A DNA stretch of 64,000 bases from the NCBI GenBank assembly GCA_956465555.1, contig OY101117.1, forward strand, positions 1,798,001 through 1,862,000, read 5' to 3'. This DNA is from Nitzschia sp. pyKryTriq1 (Eukaryota; Bacillariophyta; Bacillariophyceae; Bacillariales; Bacillariaceae). The position numbers and the translations under genes were made by a program. The notes under the pieces were generated by a model. That model was not told the DNA's origin. It was given only the letters and a program-made list of their open reading frames with translations, and ran no database searches. Shown piece by piece: positions 44,287 through 53,000 of this stretch; within the stretch, counting starts at the first letter, position 1, and the number at the start of each line of letters is the position of its first letter.

Positions 44287-44476
44287 AATAATGGCAAAAA
44301 ATAAATTTCCGCGCGTGCTATCGCGTGAAAGATTTCATTTTCGAGTGGTGCTATCGCGAAAAATGGGCGTCGCCGGCAAGAATTTCAATAGGTTATGAGC
44401 CTACATATTTTTTTTCCGCGCTCACGCGCGGAAATCAAGTTGCCGTCCAGCAGCACGGAATTTTCGCCGTCTGGGC

Positions 44477-44736
44477 ATCGTTCGAGATTTATTTAGTCGT
44501 GGTAGTCCAGTACCGCACACAAACAAAAAATTCCCGCCACCCATTTCAATTTTGCTCTCACTGTAACTGGTACAGTACCAGTAGAAGTACCTGTACGGTA
44601 CTACCGGTAATAGTCTACTGGTATTACCGGCAGAGCAGAGACTCAGCGACAGAAGACAACACTGCCTTCACTCCCAATACCTCCCTGAAGGGTAAAAGTA
44701 TTATTGTTGAAAGAAGAAGACTCGAGGTTCACTACG
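44477..44736. promoter_or_regulatory. DDX10 promoter region with GTAC cluster
   Basis: The short spacer between the tandem element and DDX10. GTAC words lie at about 44568-44630, ending about 105 bp before the start codon. Promoter role is inferred from position only. Confidence 0.45.
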
Positions 44737-46968
44737 ATGCCGAAGCCATCTCAGAAGATTTCTCGCGGAATGTCTGTCCAGGAAGAAATCGCTGCGTTGA
44801 AAGCTCGTATCGACACCGAAAGCCCCGCACAGGGCACCATTCCTCACGGCAAGAATTCCGTTGTGGCATTCGGATCGCTCCCACTCTCGCAATCTACGCT
44901 ACGGGGGCTAGAATCAAATGCGTACACTTCAATGACTTCAATCCAGTCAGGGAGCATTCCTCATGCTTTGGCGGGTAGAGATATTCTCGCGGCGGCAAAG
45001 ACTGGCAGCGGCAAAACATTGAGCTTCTTGGTTCCAGTTTTGGAGTCTTTGTTTCGACAGGGATGGTCGATGCACGACGGGGTTGGGGCTATTGTATTGT
45101 CGCCGACCAGAGAATTGGCTGGACAAATATTTGCAGTACTAAAGAAGATCGGCTGCTCCCACAATTTTTCTGCCGGCTTGCTAATTGGTGGCCGCAACAA
45201 AAATCGAAGAGCAGAACAGAACAATGACTTCCAACGAGAACAGCAATCCATTGCAACGACCAACATTTTGGTGTGTACACCTGGTCGTCTTTTGCAACAC
45301 TTGGAACAGACCCCTTATTTCAATGTCGATTCTTTGCAAATCCTCGTGTTGGACGAAGCTGACCGTATCCTGGATATGGGGTTTCGAGATCAGTTGGTGC
45401 GAATCCTTGATTATCTTCCGACTCAAAGACAGACACTTTTGTTCTCGGCAACGCAAACAAAGGATGTGAAACACTTGGCCACGTTGAGTATCAATCGCAA
45501 AACGGTCGAATATGTGGGGGTTCACGATCAGGACGAGGTAGCCACACCAGACCAGCTGAAGCAGAGTTACGTGGTTGTACCCGTCGAGCACAAACTTAAT
45601 TGCGTATATTCATTTCTCAAAACTCATCTGAAATGCAAAACCATTGTGTTTATGGCCAGCTGCTCCCAAGTGCGCCATGCATGGGACCTTTTTTGTCGAT
45701 TGCGACCTGGCCTAAGCGTCTTGGCCATGCACGGAAAGCTGTCACAAACAAAACGGATGCAAGTATACGACAAATTTTCCAACACGCCTCACTCTGTGAT
45801 GTTTTCGACTGATGTTGCAAGTCGGGGGCTTGATTTTCCTGACGTTGATTGGGTCCTTCAAGTAGATGCCCCCGAGGATCCTGATGGATATATCCATAGG
45901 GTGGGAAGAACCGCCCGGTTTAGAAAACAGGGACAGGCCCTCATGTTGCTGGATCCTGCAGAAGAAGTTTGTGTCAAAAGCTGGGAAACCAAAACTCCGA
46001 TTCAAAAGAAGAGTATCAATCCAACAAAAACTGTACTGGTAACTCAGCGAGCTGCTTCTTTGGTGGTAGAACACAGTTCGCTCCACAAGTTGGCAAAGAA
46101 AGCATTTGTCAGCTACACCCGTTCTCTGGCCTTACTACCAAGACAACCATGGGGTAAACTAAATTTTCGGGAGATGAATCTAGAAGGCTACGCTATTAGT
46201 TTGGGCTTGTCGAGCATGCCCCCGCTCGACTTCTTGGACAAGGTGACCAATCGAGAAGATAAACGTGAAACGAAGAATGTAAATCGCAAACTGCAAAAGC
46301 TCAAAGAACAGATCCGACTTGAAAAAGAAAAGAAGCGAAATAAGCGTTTGCTGCAGGACACAGTAACAGAGGAGAACTGTGATTCAGAAGACGACGACTT
46401 GCTAGTCGTCAAGGCGCGACATGAATATGAACTGTCAGATGATGTCATAGATGGGAATGGGTTTGCAGAAGAGACTGTTCGACACCCCAAGAAAATTCGC
46501 GTTGAAAGCCGTAAATCTATCAAGTTTGGTGATGATGGAATGAAGGAAGCTAAGTTACTATCTTCAAAGATGAACAAGGAAAGCGGTGACCAAGACGACG
46601 AAGCGGTTGACACCGAAGGAATTGTGAACGCAAGCAACGTTTACATGGAGAAAGTGCGCCAGAGACTTGAGCAAACGAAACAATTGGACAAGGAGGAAGA
46701 AAGAGAACGTATTCGCGCTAAGCATAAGCAGAGGCGCTTGAAAGAAAAGGCAGAAAGGGGGGAGGAGCAAGCTCGAGCAGAGCCCAAAGCCGTTTTGCAA
46801 TCTGCACAACACTCAGACGATGAGGAAGAATCATCAAGTTCGCCTGAAGATGATTCCTCAGCGGGATCATCGTCGTCCGAATCTATTTTTGAAGGCAACA
46901 GTGGAAAATTGGACTTAACTGCTCGGGAAGATATTGCTTTGGCGTTGATCCGGGGTCGGTCTATGTAG
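44737..46968 (+). CDS. DDX10: DEAD-box RNA helicase DDX10/Dbp4
   Basis: A single-exon ORF of 743 aa. The conserved core shows the Q-motif region (FGSLPLSQSTLRGLESNAYT), motif I AKTGSGKT at residues 87-94, PTRELAGQ, TPGRLLQH, the DEAD box LDEADRILDMGF, SAT in LLFSATQ, and motifs V/VI STDVASRGLDFP and HRVGRTAR. The DDX10/Dbp4 assignment rests on the LPLS..T..GL entry, the HGKLSQTKRM block and the long charged C-terminal extension. Dbp4 acts in the nucleolus, releasing U14 snoRNA during early 18S rRNA processing. The C-terminal 250 residues are Lys/Glu-rich with coiled-coil character and a Ser/Asp/Glu-rich patch (SDDEEESSSSPEDDSSAGSS), typical of nucleolar proteins. Start: first ATG after the 5' GTAC cluster. 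Confidence 0.92.
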   Translation: MPKPSQKISRGMSVQEEIAALKARIDTESPAQGTIPHGKNSVVAFGSLPLSQSTLRGLESNAYTSMTSIQSGSIPHALAGRDILAAAKTGSGKTLSFLVPVLESLFRQGWSMHDGVGAIVLSPTRELAGQIFAVLKKIGCSHNFSAGLLIGGRNKNRRAEQNNDFQREQQSIATTNILVCTPGRLLQHLEQTPYFNVDSLQILVLDEADRILDMGFRDQLVRILDYLPTQRQTLLFSATQTKDVKHLATLSINRKTVEYVGVHDQDEVATPDQLKQSYVVVPVEHKLNCVYSFLKTHLKCKTIVFMASCSQVRHAWDLFCRLRPGLSVLAMHGKLSQTKRMQVYDKFSNTPHSVMFSTDVASRGLDFPDVDWVLQVDAPEDPDGYIHRVGRTARFRKQGQALMLLDPAEEVCVKSWETKTPIQKKSINPTKTVLVTQRAASLVVEHSSLHKLAKKAFVSYTRSLALLPRQPWGKLNFREMNLEGYAISLGLSSMPPLDFLDKVTNREDKRETKNVNRKLQKLKEQIRLEKEKKRNKRLLQDTVTEENCDSEDDDLLVVKARHEYELSDDVIDGNGFAEETVRHPKKIRVESRKSIKFGDDGMKEAKLLSSKMNKESGDQDDEAVDTEGIVNASNVYMEKVRQRLEQTKQLDKEEERERIRAKHKQRRLKEKAERGEEQARAEPKAVLQSAQHSDDEEESSSSPEDDSSAGSSSSESIFEGNSGKLDLTAREDIALALIRGRSM

Positions 46969-47045
46969 ATTAACATTGCACTAGCTAGGACGGTAAAATA
47001 ATATCTAACTCCTACATAGGACTGGCTGGTTGTTGCAAGAAAATT

Positions 47046-48047
47046 TCACATGTGTTGGTCTAATGAAGGCCTCTCGCACCTGGCTGTCTGAATTTTGTCG
47101 GCGATGGTAGGCAACTCGATGGTCTTGCCATCATCACGTAAACAATCCTTGGTAGACTTTTCGTCCTGCGGTGGTGATGCTGGGTAGTACCATTCCAATG
47201 TCTGGTAGATCCATCCCGCCGTATTCGCGACTAATCCTGTATTATGTTCCCACTTCGATAAAAGGGATCCAGTCCGTCTCGACACAGCGCGAGTGGAGAA
47301 AGCCAGTGCATTGCTAGTTGCTTTCGCTAAAACACGACTTCGTTGCATGACTAGCTCTAGAACGACCCCTGGCAAGCTCGATGTTGTAAAAGAAGGGTAG
47401 GTGGCTCTTTCCTGACCAGATGACTGGCATGCGAGCAAATCGTGTGCCGATACCATAATAGTTGAAGAAGAAGACATTTCCGGGCCCAAGTCAGGATGAT
47501 CATCCAACGAAATAAGCTGACCTGGAAGAATGAGTCTTCCACCCTGGATGTTTGTATCCGACACCCAATCGTAGCAAACATGAATCGAAGAGCGTCTGGG
47601 ATGGAAATTGGTCAAGGTAGGAGGCATTTTCGCAAGAAGTGCAATAGACCATTCGCTGCCCTTTCGAGCTGCGAGGAAGGCACACTTCCGAAGTGACTGC
47701 CACCAAGATGATGCATGGTATATATCTTTGTCCGAAACCAGAACGAAGCTTTCTTCTTCCTCTTTCCCCCTGATGGATGGCTGAAGAAACTGCCAGGAAT
47801 TGTCCTGAGGAGTATCAGGAGCTACTAATATAAAGTCCATGGACGAGTCTTCCATCACTGTCACCATGGCAGACAATGATTCTTCTTCACCCAGGGAATA
47901 CGAGTACGAATATCCTGCAGTCTGGGCATGTTTCGAGTCGTGCTTGTTTTCGATGCTTGTGTCGACATCGATTGTACGAGTACTTGTACTGGTACTCGTA
48001 CCGGTAGGGAGTTCGTTCACAGAGTATAGAACTTCTGGGGTGGTCAT
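47046..48047 (-). CDS. Hypothetical protein, unknown
   Basis: A single-exon ORF of 333 aa with no family I recognise. The N-terminal 60 residues are low complexity (GTSTSTSTRTIDVDTS and SYSYSLGEEES). After a Met-rich stretch (MVTVMEDSSMDFILVAPD) the protein looks more globular, with SFVLVSDKDIYHASSWWQSL, FHPRRSSIHVCYDWVSD and a helical C-terminal third (LPGVVLELVMQRSRVLAKAT, WIYQTLEWYYPASPPQ). There is no clear signal peptide or membrane helix. The Thr/Ser run is encoded by a GTAC-rich cluster of the kind otherwise found upstream of genes, so translation may really start at the internal Met near 47870. The 3' end is about 80 bp from the convergent DDX10 stop. Confidence 0.6.
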   Translation of the reverse strand: MTTPEVLYSVNELPTGTSTSTSTRTIDVDTSIENKHDSKHAQTAGYSYSYSLGEEESLSAMVTVMEDSSMDFILVAPDTPQDNSWQFLQPSIRGKEEEESFVLVSDKDIYHASSWWQSLRKCAFLAARKGSEWSIALLAKMPPTLTNFHPRRSSIHVCYDWVSDTNIQGGRLILPGQLISLDDHPDLGPEMSSSSTIMVSAHDLLACQSSGQERATYPSFTTSSLPGVVLELVMQRSRVLAKATSNALAFSTRAVSRRTGSLLSKWEHNTGLVANTAGWIYQTLEWYYPASPPQDEKSTKDCLRDDGKTIELPTIADKIQTARCERPSLDQHM

Positions 48048-50000
48048 TTTTGAAAAGGGTGAACTGAAACTATGTAGATCAGATGAAATTATGGGGATGA
48101 TTGGAGCGGGAGCGACGATGCATGATACTGTTCTCGTACCGGTACCCGGTACCGTAGCAGAAGATTCAAGATGGTGTTGCTTTTGTGGGTTTCGTTGCGT
48201 ACCAGGTATGTATTATTTTTTGATGATGTGGGTTCGGGCCGGCCGGGGCGGGGCGGGCCGGGGTCGGTCCGGGGTCCGGGGTATTACCGGTACATAAACA
48301 ACTTGGGATGTGTCACGCCTCGCTCGTGGCGCGCCCGCGACGATCATCGCGTGCCGGTAGCGTGGTCCAGGAGCAAGGCGGCCGCGCGATACGAACGACG
48401 ACTCCTATAAAAAAAGCACGAGAAACCTCGCAAACCGCAAAAACGAACACGCCCCACACGAATGAATAATGACATTGGACTAGTCCAAGTAGTCGGATTG
48501 TTATGACGTTTTGTCTGACGTTATTCAGATGACATCGGTAACACCGGCCCGCACAATGATGAGTATCCTGCTAGCTATATACCAGTATAGCTGGCTGGCT
48601 CGACTAGCGAGCCTCAGATCACTGCATCAGCGATGGTTGGGCACAAGGCTCAACCATCATCTAAAGCCATAGTTTTGTATTGTTATCCTTCAACAGTATA
48701 ATCAATTCGGTTTATTCAGACCCAAGTCTAACCAGTTGAACTACTACAGTGCACTAGTTACAAATATCACCAGTTTGACGCTTGTGAGTGCTAGTGGAGC
48801 CGTTTTGCGTTGCGAAGGGCTGAAGATAGACTTTGGCTTGGTGGGACCTACTGCATTGCCGTCTCACGGGGACCGAATGAATAATGACATTGGACTAGTC
48901 CAAGTAGTCGGATTATTATGACGTTTTGTCTGACGTTATTCAGATGACATCGGTAACACCGGCCCGCACAATGATGAGTATCCTGCTAGCTATACTCTAG
49001 TATAGCTGGCTGGCTCGACTAGCGAGCCTCAGATCACTGCATCAGTGGTGGTTGGGCACAAGGCTCAACCATCATCTAAAGCCATAGTTTTGTATTGTTA
49101 TCCTTCAACAGTATAATCAATTCGCACATGATCGTGCCCAGGGGCGATAGCATGTGTTGTAGTAACGACCTGTCTGGCAATGCTTCACTATCACCAAATT
49201 AATCGACTGATGTGTCGAATCGTCTTGACTCTTTAGCTCTACTGATTCATTCGGTACAGTAAAAGTACCCGGGACAGTACCAGGTACCAGTTCTTTGACA
49301 ATTTTATGCGTTTGAAGTTTGAATCCCGTGGGAACGCTAACGTCTGTCCGTCGTATACATTGGCCGGATGGCTCTCTATGTGTGTCTGTCCGAAGAAGAT
49401 GATTCTTCCCTATCAACCTACTTGTGACTCCTGCAGGCTCGGGAATCATTCTATCGATACTTATACTTAATACTTGTACATCCATGATGTATCTCACCAG
49501 ACCAGCAAGCTAGCAAGGTGTGATCCACCAATTCTCCATCATACGGGTACAGCACTGGTACTGGTTTGAAAGATGATTCATGAAAGGAATTATGCAAAAG
49601 CGGATGGGAGAGAGGAGGAGGTCCGCTCAGATTATGCTCTGTCGGTGCACGTCTTTTGCACAACGAGATCATCACATATATTGAGCTTGACCACTGCAAT
49701 GGCAGAATCTGCAGCAATAGTATTCTCTGTACCTTTCAAATTACTCTCGGTAGTAGTCAAATCTACTAATTCGGATTTTGACAGGTATGTCTTAGTCACC
49801 AACTCATGCCGGAGTATTTTTTGAAAAGGGCACCACCTCAGAGGTCCAGCCAAGGATGGACCCTTAATGTGCATTCCAAACAGGCTACTAGAATGCAACA
49901 GCGCCAGGTCCGAAGTGGAGCCAGGCGGTAACCAGCCGTCCGACGACCTGCCATTTTTCGACGCAGATTAAGGGTAACTTTGCACTACGTTCCCCCGGAA
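48048..50000. other. Intergenic region with miniature-LTR-like repeats and GTAC clusters
   Basis: No intact gene. GTAC words lie at 48137-48157 and 49255-49291. A GC-rich GGCCGGGGCGGGGC tract lies at 48237-48284. The paired 251-bp repeats at 48459-49124 are listed separately. The stretch 49140-50000 shows only short frames without motifs. Confidence 0.5.
48459..49124. mobile_element. Pair of 251-bp direct repeats, TRIM-like LTR fossil
   Basis: The repeats 48459-48709 and 48874-49124 are about 98% identical and flank 164 bp of other sequence. Size and arrangement resemble a terminal-repeat retrotransposon in miniature. The repeats start CGAATGAATAATGAC and end ATAATCAATTCG, so TG...CA ends can be placed just inside the edges. 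No gag or pol is present, so it is non-autonomous. High similarity suggests a fairly young insertion. A simple tandem duplication is the alternative. Confidence 0.5.
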
Positions 50001-53000
50001 TCAATCTTCCACGTTTGCCAACTCCGATTCCACACCACCGTCTTCCGAATCACCGGCTCTTCCTTCGTGGCCTTCCTCGTCAACTTCAGAGTCTGCGCCT
50101 TCGGATGCCTGGTCGTCTATCTGGGATTCTTCTACGTGGACTTGACCAGAATCTTCAGCGCTTGCCTCCTCCGACTCGACACCACTGTCTTCCGACTCAA
50201 CGACTGATCCTTCGTGGCCTTCCTCGTTAACTAGGGCGTCTTCTTTTGCAGATTCTTGATCATCTGTTTTGGATTCTGCTGCGTCGACTTCGTCGGGATC
50301 CTCCACGCTTGCTTCCTCCGATTCCACACCACTCTCTTTCGCCTCCGTGGCTTCAGACTCTTCTCTTGCGCTTTCGGATTCCTGGTCGTGTATTTGGGAT
50401 TCTTCTGCGTCCTCTTCGTCGGAGCCGTCCACGCTTGCTTCCGCCGGTTCCACAACACTGCCTTCTGACTCAACGACTGATCCATCGTGAACCTCTTCGT
50501 CAACTTCAGACTCTTCTTTTGCGGTTTCGGATTCCTGGTCGTGTATTTGGGATTCTTCTGCGTCCTCTTCGTCGGGATCCTCCGCGCTTGCTTCCACCGA
50601 TTCCACAACACTGCATTCTGACTCAACGACTGATCCATCGTGAACCTCCTCGTCAACTTCAGACTCTTCTCTTGCGCTTTCGGATTCCTGGTCGTGTATT
50701 TGGGATTCTTCTGCGTCCTCTTCGTCGGGATCCTCCGCGCTTGCTTCCGCCGATTCCACAACACTGCCTTCTGACTCAACGACTGATCCATCGTGAACCT
50801 CCTCGTCAACTGGGGTGTCTTCTTTTGCGCTTTCGGATTCCTGGTCGTCTATTTGGAATTCTTCTGCGTCCACTTCGTCGGAACCCTCCGCGCTTGCTTC
50901 CGCCGGTTCCACACCACTCTCTTTCGCCTCCATGGCTACCCCGTCGTGGCCTTCCTCGTCAACTTCAGACTCTTCTTTTGCGGGTTCGGATTCCTGGTCG
51001 TCTATTTGGGATTCTTCTGCGTCCACTTCGTCGGAACCCTCCGCGCTTGCTTCCGCCGGTTCCACACCACTCTCTTTCGCCTCCATGGCTACCCCGTCGT
51101 GGCCTTCCTCGTCAACTTCAGACTCTTCTTTTGCGGGTTCGGATTCCTGGTCGTCTATTTGGGATTCTTCTGCGTCCACTTCGTCGGAACCCTCCGCGCT
51201 TGCTTCCGCCGGTTCCACACCACTCTCTTTCGCCTCCATGGCTACCCCGTCGTGGCCTTCCTCGTCAACTTCAGACTCTTCTTTTGCGGGTTCGGATTCC
51301 TGGTCGTCTATTTGGGATTCTTCTGCGTCCACTTCGTCGGAACCCTCCGCGCTTGCTTCCGCCGGTTCCACACCACTCTCTTTCGCCTCCATGGCTACCC
51401 CGTCGTGGCCTTCCTCGTCAACTTCAGACTCTTCTTTTGCGGGTTCGGATTCCTGGTCGTCTATTTGGGATTCTTCTGCGTCCACTTCGTCGGAACCCTC
51501 CGCGCTTGCTTCCGCCGGTTCCACACCACTCTCTTTCGCCTCCATGGCTACCCCGTCGTGGCCTTCCTCGTCAACTTCAGACTCTTCTTTTGCGGGTTCG
51601 GATTCCTCGTCGTCTATTTGGGATTCTTCTGCGTCCTCTTCGTCGGGATCCTCCGCGCTTGCTTCCGCCGATTCCACAACACTGCCTTCTGACTCAACGA
51701 CTGATCCATCGTGAACCTCCTCGTCAACTTCAGACTCTTCTCTTGCGCTTTCGGATTCCTGGTCGTCTATTTGGGATTCTTCTGCGTCCACTTCGTCGGA
51801 ACCCTCCGCGCTTGCTTCCGCCGGTTCCACACCACTCTCTTTCGCCTCCATGGCTACCCCGTCGTGGCCTTCCTCGTCAACTTCAGACTCTTCTTTTGCG
51901 GGTTCGGATTCCTGGTCGTCTATTTGGGATTCTTCTGCGTCCACTTCGTCGGAACCCTCCGCGCTTGCTTCCGCCGGTTCCACACCACTCTCTTTCGCCT
52001 CCATGGCTACCCCGTCGTGGCCTTCCTCGTCAACTTCAGACTCTTCTTTTGCGGGTTCGGATTCCTCGTCGTCTATTTGGGATTCTTCTGCGTCCTCTTC
52101 GTCGGGATCCTCCGCGCTTGCTTCCGCCGATTCCACAACACTGCCTTCTGACTCAACGACTGATCCATCGTGAACCTCCTCGTCAACTTCAGACTCTTCT
52201 CTTGCGCTTTCGGGTTCCTGGTCGTGTATTTGGGATTCTTCTGCGTCCTCTTCGTCGGAATCCTCCGCGCTTGCTTCCGCCCATTCCACACCTCTGTCTT
52301 CGGACTCAACGACTGATCCTTTGTGGCCTTCCCCGTCCGACTCAACGACTGATCCTTCGTGGCCTTCCTCGTGAACTGAAGCGTCCTCTTTTGCGACTTT
52401 AGATTCCTGGACATCTATTTTGGATTCTTTTGCGTCCTCTAGGTCAGGATCTTCGGCGCCTGGTCCCTCTGAATCCACACCTCTGTCCTCCGACTCACCG
52501 ACTGATCCATCGTGAACCTCCTCGTCAACTTCAGACTCGTCTTCTTCGCTTTCGGATTCTTGGTCATCGTTTCCGGATACTTCTGCGTTCGCGCCGACCG
52601 AAGCATCCCCGCTTGCCACTTCCGATTCCGCGCCATCATCCTCTGGCTCAGTAGTTGCTCCGGCGTGGCCATCATCCTCAGCTGCCCCTTCTTCATCCTT
52701 GTCGCTTTTAGATTCATGGTCATCTATTTTGGATACTTCTGCGTCCTTTTCGACTGAATCATCTACCTCTGCGAACTCCGGTTCCACACCACCGGTTGCT
52801 CCGTCGTGGCCTTCCTCGTCGCCTGGGGCGTCTCCTTTTGCGCCTTCAGATTCTGGCTCGTCGTTTTTGGATGTTTTTGCATCCGCACCAACCGAATTTC
52901 CCACGCTTGCCACTTCCAATTTGGCACTGGCGATCCCATTGTTTGCAACCTGACCATGTTCGGCATTTTCATTCAAACGACCCGTGGAGAAATCATAACC

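Larger units (their letters stand above)
40975..44476. mobile_element. Head-to-tail pair of identical 1,740-bp units (candidate new mobile element)
   Basis: Unit bodies are 40983-42722 and 42729-44468, offset by exactly 1,746 bp. I found no difference between them, including in the satellite array. The six bases between units are CTGGGC; the outer flanks are GTCTGGGC at 40975-40982 and 44469-44476, resembling an 8-bp target duplication. Each unit has, in order: a left end with TGCTGCTGG and three CGCAGACGA repeats, a 339-aa ORF, about ten 41-bp repeats, GCTATCGCG words, a hairpin-like CCGCGCTCACGCGCGG, and a right end whose complement also carries TGCTGCTGG at the same distance (13 bp) from the edge. 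This is a transposon-like plan with subterminal repeats. Family unknown. Assembly duplication is possible. Confidence 0.75.

Noticed and set aside
48733-48744. tRNA gene or tRNA-derived SINE on the minus strand
   Set aside because: TAGTTCAACTGG fits the A-box consensus, but no B box, acceptor stem or anticodon arm can be placed downstream, so a tRNA or SINE call is not supported.
50246-52402. Very long plus-strand frame (718 codons) opposite the acidic repeat protein
   Set aside because: It is a by-product of the 153-bp repeats: the unit is divisible by three and GA-rich on the coding strand, so several opposite frames remain open. The translation is a monotonous Leu/Arg/Pro repeat, and the minus-strand frame has a non-repetitive head with motifs and a longer span.
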